Shown: piece by piece, positions 43,214 to 50,998 of the stretch
Layout: each line of letters starts with the position of its first letter
Position numbering within the stretch: position 1 is the stretch's first letter
Source: Synergistaceae bacterium
GTDB lineage: Bacteria > Synergistota > Synergistia > Synergistales > Aminobacteriaceae
Direction of reading: 5' to 3'
Assembly (NCBI GenBank): GCA_018436595.1
Contig: JAHDLC010000003.1
Location: forward strand, 62,001-126,000
Length of the DNA stretch: 64,000 nucleotides
Notes under the pieces: model-generated
Seen by the model: only the letters and a program-made list of their open reading frames with translations
The model's database searches: none
What the model was told of the DNA's origin: nothing
Program-made: the position numbers and the translations under genes

Positions 43214-44419
43214 TCAGTCCTTCAGTCCCGACGCAACGGCACTGCCGATCCTGTCGAATCCTCTGACGATATCCTCTTCGGAGTTGGCGAACACGAACCG
43301 AACGTACCCGTTCCGGCGGAAGGCCGTACCGGGCACCACGGCGACGTGGGCCTCCTTCAGGAAAAAGGCCGCCGTGTCCAGGTCGTTTTCGAGAATCCCT
43401 TCCCGCCACCGTTTTCCGAAAAGGCCGGTGACGTCGGCGAAAACATAAAACGCCCCGTCGGGCTTCCGGCAGCGGAGCCCGGGAATAGAGCCGATCTTCT
43501 CCACCATCAGGTCTCTCCGCCGGGCATAGGAATCCCGCATCGCGGCAACAGCGTTCTGGGGCCCCCGGAGAGCCTGCAGAAGGGCCCTTTGGGCGACGGA
43601 GCACACGTTTCCCGAGACATGGCCCTGGAGGGTTATCATTCCCGAGATGACGTCTTCCGGACCTCCGGCATAGCCGATCCGCCATCCCGTCATGGCATAG
43701 GTCTTCGATGCGCTGTTGACGGTCACCGCAATCCTCTTTGCCTCATCGCCGAGGGCCGCTATGCTGACATGCTTTCGGCCGTCATAGAGAAGGTGTTCGT
43801 ACACTTCATCCGTTACGATGAAAATGCCACGTTCCGCCGCTAGGGCGGCTATTGCACGGAGGTCGCTCTCTTCGCAGACCGCTCCGGTCGGGTTGTTGGG
43901 GGAATTCAAGATGACGGCCTTTGTTCTCGGGGTAATGAAGGGTTCAATATCGTCGCGGGCAATTCTGAAGCTGCGGTCTTCACTGACGGGGGCAAAAACG
44001 GGGGAAGCGCCGGAAAGCCGTATCTGTTCTTCGTAGCTCACATAACACGGCGTGGGAACGACGACTTCATCCCCCGGATCGCAGATGGTCCGGAAAAGGA
44101 GGTAGAGGACCTGCTTCCCTCCGTTGGAGACCATCACCTCGGAGGGGGTGTACCTGATTCCGTTTTCCCTCCCGAATTTTTCCGCCACCGCTTCCCTGAC
44201 GTCCCTCATCCCGGGAACGTCGGTGTAGCGGGTATAGCCTTCGACGACAGCCCGGACCGCTTCCAGGGAAATGTCCGGCGGAGTGTCGAAATCCGGTTCT
44301 CCCTGGGCAAAGCTGATAATGTCGATTCCGTCACGGCGCATGCGGTTCGCAAGGGAAGACGTCGCTTCTGTCGGTGAGGGGTTGATTCCGAGCACTGCCT
44401 TTGAGAGCCTGGTTTCCAT
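43214..44419 (-). CDS. Class I/II aminotransferase (AspC-like)
   Basis: A 401-residue PLP enzyme. Fold-type I landmarks are SFAQGEPDFDTPP near residue 38, GYTRYTDVPGMRDVREAVA near 65, NSPNNPTGAV near 170, DEVYEHLLYDG near 203 and the PLP lysine in NSASKTYAMTGWRIGYAGG near 235. The ATG at 44419 places the usual N-terminus. It has its own promoter (44496-44524) and is divergent from the DUF6282 gene. It resembles broad aspartate or aromatic aminotransferases; the true amino donor cannot be set. Confidence 0.88.
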   Translation of the reverse strand: METRLSKAVLGINPSPTEATSSLANRMRRDGIDIISFAQGEPDFDTPPDISLEAVRAVVEGYTRYTDVPGMRDVREAVAEKFGRENGIRYTPSEVMVSNGGKQVLYLLFRTICDPGDEVVVPTPCYVSYEEQIRLSGASPVFAPVSEDRSFRIARDDIEPFITPRTKAVILNSPNNPTGAVCEESDLRAIAALAAERGIFIVTDEVYEHLLYDGRKHVSIAALGDEAKRIAVTVNSASKTYAMTGWRIGYAGGPEDVISGMITLQGHVSGNVCSVAQRALLQALRGPQNAVAAMRDSYARRRDLMVEKIGSIPGLRCRKPDGAFYVFADVTGLFGKRWREGILENDLDTAAFFLKEAHVAVVPGTAFRRNGYVRFVFANSEEDIVRGFDRIGSAVASGLKD

Positions 44420-44495
44420 AAGGGCCATCACTCCATCGGGTGTGTAGTGTGGAAGCAAAGATTGCGCCGATCACATTTTCGCGGCGGCACTTTAA

Positions 44496-44524
44496 TAAAT
44501 AGCACGGCTGAAATTTAGTGTCAA
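44496..44524 (-). promoter_or_regulatory. Sigma-70 promoter for aminotransferase gene
   Basis: On the minus strand TTGACA (44524-44519), a 17-bp spacer and TATTTA (44501-44496) lie 77 bp before the aminotransferase start. Confidence 0.75.
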
Positions 44525-44561
44525 GTGGTTCATGGTATATGCATTTTATATTATGCGTATA

Positions 44562-44579
44562 TTGCAATAAATATTGCAA
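44562..44579. promoter_or_regulatory. Perfect palindrome, candidate operator
   Basis: TTGCAAT-AAAT-ATTGCAA is a perfect inverted repeat with 7-bp arms, located just upstream of the aminotransferase promoter and in the shared control region. It is a plausible site for the FadR-type GntR regulator encoded at 49700, but that pairing is an inference. Confidence 0.55.
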
Positions 44580-44747
44580 ATGCTGCCTCCCCCCAAAAGA
44601 AATGCGGAAGAGAAACAGGCCGGCACAGAGGGGCAATGCCGGGGAGGTCCGGACTCCTGCGGATGGAGCGGAAGATGAAAAAACACCCCGTACTTCCCGC
44701 TCCCGCTGCGGCTGACCGGGAGCCGGGCAGCCCCTCGACCCCAGCAT

Positions 44748-44776
44748 TTGACGTATAGCATTAAACATGATATATA
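44748..44776 (+). promoter_or_regulatory. Sigma-70 promoter for DUF6282-TctCAB operon
   Basis: TTGACG (44748-44753), a 17-bp spacer and TATATA (44771-44776) lie 78 bp before the GTG start of the DUF6282 gene. Confidence 0.72.
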
Positions 44777-44853
44777 GTCTGATGAATGAGAAAAGTGCTT
44801 TTCCCATGTCCGGTACCCAAAATTCTCTTTACAGCTCCCAGGGAGGCGAGGCA

Positions 44854-45864
44854 GTGTTTAAGGATTCATGGCAGTTCAGCCGCTCCAGAAGCAAAAGCGA
44901 AAAATTCCTCGAAGGCGCCATCGATCTTCATGTTCATCCCGGTCCCCATCTTTTCAGCAGTCCGCGGAGCACCGACCCCATCAAGACCGCAATTGAAGCC
45001 CGTGACGCCGGAATGCGGGCCTTTGCCATCATGGACGTCTTCAACATGTCCGTGGGAACCGCCTGGATGGTCCAGCAGGTGGTGGAGGGCATCGAGGTCT
45101 ACGGCGGCATCATCCTGAACACCGTGTTCGGCGGCATGAACCCCAGGGCGGTCAAAACGGCCATGTACTACGGCTCGGGAGCCAGGTACGTCACCTTCGG
45201 GGCCCATTCCACCTACTTTCAGGCCTACAAGGAAGGCCGGTACGACGACGACGGAAAATGGATCCTCCTCCGGGAAAAATACCCGAAGTTCGTCACCGAG
45301 GAACTGGACCGGTGCATCCGGATCCCCGAGGGAGAACCCACCCCCGAGCTGAAAGAGATACTCGAGGTCATCGCGGCCAATCCCCAGGTGTATCTTGAAA
45401 CGGGCCACGTCTCGAACCAGGAGGCCTTCAGGCTCCTTGAGCTGGGGAAACAGTACGGAATAAAGAAGCTCGTCGTGTCCAACGCGGTGGTGGAAAACAT
45501 GAGCGACGCCGAAATACAGAGAGCCATCGACATGGGGGGATGGATCGAAAGGCTCCTCGCAGCCCACACCCACACCACCCCCATTCCCAAGACCCATTAC
45601 TATGTCGAGCCGGAGTACCGGGCCATGGACGAGGGACTTCAGTCCACCACCCACGGCGGCGTCGCCAAAGTGGCCGAGCAGATAAAGAAGTTCGGCGCCG
45701 ACCACTTTTTCATCGGCACGGATTTCGGCGTATACACGCTGCCGACGCCCGTTGAGGGCTTCCGGGAATTCATCGCCTGTCTCATGGACCTCGGCCTTTC
45801 CGACGAGGAAATCCGGAAGGTCAGCAGCATCAACCCGGGCAAACTGGTCGACCTGAACGACTGA
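44854..45864 (+). CDS. DUF6282 family amidohydrolase-like protein
   Basis: A 336-residue protein matching DUF6282 from memory. GTG 44854, seven bases after GGGAGG, is the best start; the frame to 44767 includes the promoter -10. Likely metal-site residues are HxH in IDLHVHPGPH near residue 25, His in FGAHSTYF near 115, His in ETGHVSNQEA near 185, AAHTHTT near 235 and Asp in FIGTDFGVYTL near 290. This resembles a TIM-barrel metal-dependent hydrolase. It leads the operon with the TctCAB transporter and DUF3830 and may act on the imported carboxylate. No substrate is known to me. Confidence 0.75.
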   Translation: MFKDSWQFSRSRSKSEKFLEGAIDLHVHPGPHLFSSPRSTDPIKTAIEARDAGMRAFAIMDVFNMSVGTAWMVQQVVEGIEVYGGIILNTVFGGMNPRAVKTAMYYGSGARYVTFGAHSTYFQAYKEGRYDDDGKWILLREKYPKFVTEELDRCIRIPEGEPTPELKEILEVIAANPQVYLETGHVSNQEAFRLLELGKQYGIKKLVVSNAVVENMSDAEIQRAIDMGGWIERLLAAHTHTTPIPKTHYYVEPEYRAMDEGLQSTTHGGVAKVAEQIKKFGADHFFIGTDFGVYTLPTPVEGFREFIACLMDLGLSDEEIRKVSSINPGKLVDLND

Positions 45865-45937
45865 CCCATAATAATTTTGCGGGGGAAGACCCGTGAAACG
45901 GTAAAGAACCACACTACACCAAGGGAGGGAAGTTTTT

Positions 45938-46903
45938 ATGCTGACGAAAAGAACAATGCTTCTTGGTACCGCAGTGCTGCTCGCAGTGCTGTCCTTCGGG
46001 GCCATGGCCTCCGCCGCCGATTTCCCGAAGGCGAAACAGCTCCGTATGGTTGTGCCCTACGGAGCAGGAGGTGGGGTTGACATCTCCACCAGGATTCTCG
46101 CCACTCCGGCCCAGGACATTCTCGGCCAGCGCATCGACGTGGTCTGCATGCCCGGCGCGGGCGGCCAGGAAGGCATCAACTTCGTGCTCCAGCAGCCCAG
46201 GGACGGCTACACCCTTCTTGTCACCGACTACGGCCCCCTGGTGACCACGGCGCTCACTGAAGAAGTGACCTACGATCTTTCCGACTGGGTCCCCCTGGTC
46301 CAGATCACCGAAGTGGTCCCCACCTTCTTCGTCCTCGCCGAATCCCCCCTGAAAAATGTGGAGGACTGGGTGAAGGCGGCGAAGGAAAAGCCTGAATCCC
46401 TCACGGTCGCCCACGGCAGACACCTGAGCGTTCCCCACCTGCCCCTCATCCTTTTCGAGAAAACCGCCGGGATTAAAAACACCCACGTTCCCACCACCGG
46501 CGGCTCCGAGGCCCTTGCCTACGTCCTCGGCAAAAAAGTGGACATCGGCGCTTCCGTCCCCAGCACCATCGCTTCCACCGTCAAGGCCGGAACCATGCGC
46601 CCCCTGGCGGTCTGCTCCCTCGAGCGGGTCGCCACACTTCCGGACACGCCGACGATGAAGGAACTGGGATATGACGTGGTTCTTCCTGCCTGGTACACCG
46701 TGTTCGCCCCCAAGGGCGTTCCCGAGGAAACCCTCAAGATCCTTGAAGAGAAGTTCATCGAGGCGCTCAAATCGGAAGGCGCAAAGGAAATGGCGGGCAA
46801 ATCCAACGTTCTCCTGACCCCCTACGGCCGGGACAAGACGGCAGGCCTCTACGAAGGAACCATTTCGAGCCTCAAGACCATTCTCGCCGACGTCAAGAAA
46901 TAG
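45938..46903 (+). CDS. tctC: Tripartite tricarboxylate transporter binding protein
   Basis: A 321-residue TctC/Bug-family binding protein with signal peptide (MLLGTAVLLAVLSFGAMASAA, cut near residue 27). The mature start KQLRMVVPYGAGGGVDISTRI and the VVCMPGAGGQEGI loop are characteristic. It binds carboxylates or similar small molecules. It lies 73 bp after the DUF6282 gene and is followed by an attenuating hairpin. Confidence 0.92.
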   Translation: MLTKRTMLLGTAVLLAVLSFGAMASAADFPKAKQLRMVVPYGAGGGVDISTRILATPAQDILGQRIDVVCMPGAGGQEGINFVLQQPRDGYTLLVTDYGPLVTTALTEEVTYDLSDWVPLVQITEVVPTFFVLAESPLKNVEDWVKAAKEKPESLTVAHGRHLSVPHLPLILFEKTAGIKNTHVPTTGGSEALAYVLGKKVDIGASVPSTIASTVKAGTMRPLAVCSLERVATLPDTPTMKELGYDVVLPAWYTVFAPKGVPEETLKILEEKFIEALKSEGAKEMAGKSNVLLTPYGRDKTAGLYEGTISSLKTILADVKK

Positions 46904-46923
46904 CGGCGCGGACGGACAGCAGA

Positions 46924-46967
46924 AGAGCGGGACAATTCTCCGGAGACGGGAATTCCCGCTCTTTTTT
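46924..46967 (+). terminator. Attenuating terminator after tctC
   Basis: AGAGCGGGA (46924-46932) pairs with TCCCGCTCT (46954-46962), followed by TTTTT. Between tctC and tctA, it likely reduces permease expression relative to the binding protein. Confidence 0.8.
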
Positions 46968-46992
46968 CTGATACAAGGAGGACGAAGCAACC

Positions 46993-48519
46993 GTGGACGA
47001 ACTTTTTTTTCAGGTACTTGAAGGGGCTTTCGCCCTGCCCGTTATTTTATACACGACGGTCGGCGTGTTTCTCGGGATCACAGTCGGGGCGATTCCCGGC
47101 CTGAGCGGGGATATGGCCATCGCCCTCCTGCTTCCGCTGATCTATAAAGTGTCTCCCGCCGCGGCCCTCGGCATGCTCATGGGCATTTACAAGGGAAGCA
47201 TGTTCGGCGGGTCCATCTCGGCGATCTCCTTCGGGGTTCCGGGCACCGCGGCGGCAGCCGCCACCGTGGAGGACGGCTACCCGGCGAAGCTGAAGGGGCA
47301 TCCGAAACAGGCCATGCTCACGGCGCTGTACTCCTCAGTCACAGGAGACCTCATCAGCACCCTGCTCCTGGTCTTCGTAGCCGTTCCCATGGCGAAGGTG
47401 GCCCTCCACTTCGGACCCGTGGAATTTTTCGCCCTCTATGTTTTCGCCCTTATGATGATTTCACTGCTCGTGGTCGGCGAAATGAAAAAGGGCATAGCCG
47501 CCGCCGCAATCGGCCTTTTTATAGGAACCATCGGCATGGACCCCATGATGGGATCGGTGCGGCTCACCTTCGGCATTTCGAGCCTTCGGGGAGGCATTCC
47601 CCTGATTCCCCTTCTCGTGGGAGTATTTGCCGTTTCGGAGCTTATGATCCAGTTCGGCAGGGAATGCGCGTCCCGCTCGGCGAAAAAAGTGGCCGAAGAC
47701 GCCATAAAAGCGGAAGAGCTCGGAATTTACGATCCCGCGAAGGACAGGATGAGCCTGAAGATCTACTGGTCCACCTTCAGGGCGGCCCTCATCGGGTCGG
47801 GAATGGGGACCTTCATCGGCGCCCTTCCCGGGGCGGGTTCATCCCTCGCGGCCTTCATGAGCTACGGACTGGCCCGAAAAATGTCCCGCAAGCCGGATGA
47901 ATTCGGCACGGGAACCCTGGAAGGAGTCGCCGCCCCGGAAGCGGGAAACAGCGCCACGGCGGGGGCCTCCCTTATCCCCCTTTTCGCCTTCGGCATTCCC
48001 GGCAGCGCGACAGCCGCCCTTTTCGGAGCGGCGCTCATCATGCAGGGCATCAACCCCGGACCCATGATGATCGAGGAAAACAAGGTCATCATCTACACCC
48101 TGTTCGTCATCATCATCTACGCCACGTTCATCAACCTGGTCCTCTCCCACGGGCTCATACCCCTGTACGCCAAACTGGCCCAGATCAAGGCGTGCTATCT
48201 CGTCCCCACCGTCTTCGCCCTGGCCCTGCTCGGTACCTTCGCCTCCCGGAACTCCCTCTTCGACGTCTGGGTGCTCCTGGCCGCAGGAGTGCTGGGGATA
48301 TACCTGAGGAAGAACGGCTTCCCCCTCGGCCCCCTCGTCCTGGGCTTCATCGTCGGGCCGGGAGCGGAAAAGGCGCTGCGCCAGGCGCTTCTCATGGGCC
48401 GGGGAGATTGGATGTTCCTGCTGAAAAGCCCCATAGCGCTCGGCTTCTATGCCCTGTGCGTCATTTCCCTGCTGCTCATCCATTTTTCCGTGAAGAAAAA
48501 ACTCGTGGAGGAGGACTGA
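46993..48519 (+). CDS. tctA: Tripartite tricarboxylate transporter large permease
   Basis: A 508-residue membrane protein of the TctA family with many helices. It has GITVGAIPGLSGDMAIALLLPL near residue 28, GMLMGIYKGSMFGGSISAISFGVPGT near 60, and TFIGALPGAGSSLAAFMSYGLAR near 275; the two glycine-rich motifs are diagnostic. GTG 46993 has AAGGAGG eleven bases before it. TctB follows by 5 bp. Confidence 0.93.
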   Translation: MDELFFQVLEGAFALPVILYTTVGVFLGITVGAIPGLSGDMAIALLLPLIYKVSPAAALGMLMGIYKGSMFGGSISAISFGVPGTAAAAATVEDGYPAKLKGHPKQAMLTALYSSVTGDLISTLLLVFVAVPMAKVALHFGPVEFFALYVFALMMISLLVVGEMKKGIAAAAIGLFIGTIGMDPMMGSVRLTFGISSLRGGIPLIPLLVGVFAVSELMIQFGRECASRSAKKVAEDAIKAEELGIYDPAKDRMSLKIYWSTFRAALIGSGMGTFIGALPGAGSSLAAFMSYGLARKMSRKPDEFGTGTLEGVAAPEAGNSATAGASLIPLFAFGIPGSATAALFGAALIMQGINPGPMMIEENKVIIYTLFVIIIYATFINLVLSHGLIPLYAKLAQIKACYLVPTVFALALLGTFASRNSLFDVWVLLAAGVLGIYLRKNGFPLGPLVLGFIVGPGAEKALRQALLMGRGDWMFLLKSPIALGFYALCVISLLLIHFSVKKKLVEED

Positions 48520-48524
48520 GACTC

Positions 48525-49010
48525 ATGGACACGGCAAAAACCACCGAACGGAAGACGGAGCCGCTGTTCCGGAATCCCTCCCGGGTCTCCGGCCTGCTGC
48601 TCATGGCCGCCGCCGCCTTCTTTTTCTCCTTCACCGTGACCGGAAAATGGAGTTCCGGCGCAGGCATCGGCGCCCGGCTCTTTCCCCAGCTCTCCCTGGC
48701 CGCCATGTTCCTCTCGGGAGCGGCCATATTTGGCCGGAGCGGGGAGGCTGAAAGAAACAGACACGGAGAGGTAACCCCCGCACGGATTGTCTCTTTCATG
48801 GGGCTTGCGGTGCTGTATGTTCTCGGCGTGATCAGAATCGGCCTTGCCGTGAGCACTTTTCTCTACCTGACCGCAATCTTCTTCCACTTCGGGAAGAACG
48901 GGGGCATCATCGGAAAAGTCCTGCTCCCCGCCGCCGGCATAACACTGTTCATCTGGGCGCTGTTCACCTATTTCGCCCAGATCGTACTGCCTCCTGCCCT
49001 TCTTTTCTGA
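48525..49010 (+). CDS. tctB: Tripartite tricarboxylate transporter small permease
   Basis: A 161-residue, four-helix TctB-family protein. GARLFPQLSLAAMFLSGAAI near residue 50 is the typical TctB motif region. ATG 48525 follows GGAGGA in the end of tctA. It completes the three-component carrier. Confidence 0.87.
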   Translation: MDTAKTTERKTEPLFRNPSRVSGLLLMAAAAFFFSFTVTGKWSSGAGIGARLFPQLSLAAMFLSGAAIFGRSGEAERNRHGEVTPARIVSFMGLAVLYVLGVIRIGLAVSTFLYLTAIFFHFGKNGGIIGKVLLPAAGITLFIWALFTYFAQIVLPPALLF

Positions 49011-49065
49011 CGAAAAGGGACACAGGCGGCATTTCCTTTGAATTGAAAACAGGGAGGATAACACC

Positions 49066-49536
49066 ATGAAAAAAATCAGGATCTCATTTCCGGACGAAAA
49101 GGTAGAAGCCCTGGCCGTCCTGCTGGAAGACAAGGCTCCCTCCACCTGCGGGTGCCTCTGGAAGGCCCTGGAAACCCCCGTGGAAGGGCTGTGCATCCAC
49201 GCCATGTGGACCGGCAGGGAGATTTCCTTCCCCTTCCCCGGAACGGCCTTTCCCGGAGACGAAGGGCTCTCCCTTCCGCCGGAAAACCAGATCACCATCC
49301 CCCTGCCCGGGGACATCGTCTGGAATGCCTACTCCCCCTACCAGTGGCAGGGAAACCCGAACATCGTCTACGATTTCGGCGTCTTCTACGGCCGGGACAG
49401 CAGGCTGCTCCTTCCCATGGGGTGGAAACCCAGCACTCTTTTCGCCCGGATCGTGGAAAACCTTGACCCCTTCGCGGCGGTCTGCGCCCGCTGCCAGGGC
49501 GAAGGCCGGAAAAAGCTCAGGATCGAACGGGCATAA
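49066..49536 (+). CDS. DUF3830 family protein (cyclophilin-like fold)
   Basis: A 156-residue protein matching DUF3830. The conserved features are EDKAPSTCGCLWKALETPVEG near residue 25, the aromatic AMWTGREISFPF near 50, and LPGDIVWNAYSPYQWQGN near 90, with IVYDFGVFYGRDSRLLLPMGW after it. The fold is thought to be cyclophilin-like; no reaction is established. It lies 55 bp after tctB in the same direction, and a GC-rich hairpin (49552-49575) without T-run follows. It likely handles the substrate or intermediate of this cluster. Confidence 0.8.
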   Translation: MKKIRISFPDEKVEALAVLLEDKAPSTCGCLWKALETPVEGLCIHAMWTGREISFPFPGTAFPGDEGLSLPPENQITIPLPGDIVWNAYSPYQWQGNPNIVYDFGVFYGRDSRLLLPMGWKPSTLFARIVENLDPFAAVCARCQGEGRKKLRIERA

Positions 49537-49699
49537 CCGGAACGGAACCGGGGCGGCAGGGGAAATCCTGCCGCCTCCGGATCCTCTGCAAAGCGTGCGC
49601 ATCGGGAAAAATTCCGCTATGATTGCATTGTCCGCGGTCATTCCATCAAAACGGGATGTCTTCGGCACAACCTGATTGACAAAGGACGGTATCACTTCC

Positions 49700-50410
49700 G
49701 TGGCCAAGAACGCGAAACCAATGTTTCAGTCCGTGTCAGACCAGGTCTTCTTCTACCTCAAGGAGAAGATCATCAACAACGAACTTGTTCCGGGCAGCGT
49801 CCTCTCCATCGACAGGCTCTCCTCCGAGTTCGGCATCAGCAACACGCCGGTCCGGGAAGCCGTCGTCCGGCTGGAAAGCCTTGACCTCGTCACGGTGAAC
49901 AGGAACAGGAACATTACCGTGAGCGCCATGAGCAGGGATAAAATACTCGACATACTGGAGATGAGGCGGCTTCTCGAAACCTACGGATCCAGGACGGCCG
50001 CCCTGGACATCGCCGACGGCGAGATCGCGGCCCTGGAAAAGATCATCGATGCAGTCCTCGCGGACCCTGCCGATTTCGAGCAGTACAAGCGCTCGGACCT
50101 GGAGCTTCACGACGCCGTCACCAGGCACATAAAAAACAGGGAGATACAGGCCTCCCTGAAAAACCTCAGCATCTCCTCCCTGAGAATCCGCTACTACGCC
50201 AGGTACTACGGGGAGGAAAACCCAAACCTGGAAGAATCGGTGGTCCAGATCACGGCAGAACACCGCGCCATCCTGAACGCCCTGAAAACCCACGATCCCG
50301 ACAGGGTCGAGCAGGCGGTCGCAGCCCACCTCCTGAACGCCGAGGAACGGACCCTCAAAGCCCTCGACAGGTTCGAAAACAGGCGGGACAGGGAAGCAGC
50401 GGAAAAATAG
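49700..50410 (+). CDS. GntR-family transcriptional regulator (FadR C-terminal domain)
   Basis: A 236-residue regulator. The winged-helix domain has VFFYLKEKIINNELVPGSVLSIDRLSSEFGISNTPVREAVVRLE-type features near residues 15-65; the C-terminal FCD ligand domain has the metal/ligand residues DLELHDAVTRH near 140, and later His in AEHRAIL near 190 and AAHLL near 212. GTG 49700 follows AAGGACGG; TTG 49676 and ATG 49721 are alternatives. It ends the TctCAB cluster and is the obvious candidate to bind the palindrome at 44562. Confidence 0.87.
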   Translation: MAKNAKPMFQSVSDQVFFYLKEKIINNELVPGSVLSIDRLSSEFGISNTPVREAVVRLESLDLVTVNRNRNITVSAMSRDKILDILEMRRLLETYGSRTAALDIADGEIAALEKIIDAVLADPADFEQYKRSDLELHDAVTRHIKNREIQASLKNLSISSLRIRYYARYYGEENPNLEESVVQITAEHRAILNALKTHDPDRVEQAVAAHLLNAEERTLKALDRFENRRDREAAEK

Positions 50411-50532
50411 ACAATCCGCTACCCCATCCCCGAGACCCGCTCCGCCGGGAAACTCCCCCCGCCCGTTTTTTATCCTTTACCCGCCCTGCTTTCAGTCCCT
50501 GCGGTCAGGCCGTTTCCTGCCGCTTTGCCCCG

Positions 50533-50880
50533 TCATGGAGCAGGGACCCTCTCGGCCAGCCGGAACGCTGCGATCATCGCCAGGACGAAAAGAAGCAGAA
50601 CAGGCCAGAACCGGAAAAGAATGCCGTTCCTGGCGAAAGACTGTTTCCATCCCGTCCCGTCTGCTCCTCCCCGTAACCATGCCCTCGCGGCAAGCAGGGA
50701 GAGCGTTCCCAGGGCAAAGACTGAAAAAGCAAGCAGGTACAGGGACCATCCCGAGAACAGGGACCCCTCCCCGGGGTTCTTCAGGGAGGAGAGAAAAAGA
50801 GAATCCCGGTACAGCAGAATTGCGGCGGACCAGTACAGGAAAATGGAAAGGACCAGGTTGACGAAGATTTTCTTGTTCAT
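50533..50880 (-). CDS. Small integral membrane protein of unknown function
   Basis: A 115-residue protein with three hydrophobic helices (IFVNLVLSIFLYWSAAILLY, GWSLYLLAFSVFALGTLSLLAA and ILFRFWPVLLLFVLAMIAAF). ATG 50880 follows GGAGGTG closely. It is not part of an evident operon and is divergent from the alkaline phosphatase gene. I do not recognise the family. Confidence 0.7.
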   Translation of the reverse strand: MNKKIFVNLVLSIFLYWSAAILLYRDSLFLSSLKNPGEGSLFSGWSLYLLAFSVFALGTLSLLAARAWLRGGADGTGWKQSFARNGILFRFWPVLLLFVLAMIAAFRLAERVPAP

Positions 50881-50998
50881 GACGGCACCTCCGAGAACAC
50901 TATACTGACACATCCCTGCAGGAAATGACAAGGCACCGAAAAAAAAGCCGGATTGGATATAATGGCCGCGGAGGCCTTCATCGGCTTTCCGAGAGGAG

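Larger units (their letters stand above)
44420..44853. other. Divergent regulatory region between aminotransferase and DUF6282 genes
   Basis: This 434-bp gap has two near-consensus, outward promoters (44496-44524 minus, 44748-44776 plus). An AT-rich stretch (44530-44582) unlike the surrounding DNA carries the perfect palindrome at 44562-44579 and a partial one, GCATTTTATATTATGC, at 44541-44556. About 160 GC-rich bases in between show no credible gene; a 77-codon frame at 44525-44758 has no ribosome site or family resemblance. Confidence 0.65.

Noticed and set aside
44525-44758. Small plus-strand gene (77 codons) between aminotransferase and DUF6282
   Set aside because: It covers two promoters and a palindrome, lacks a ribosome site and has no recognisable sequence.
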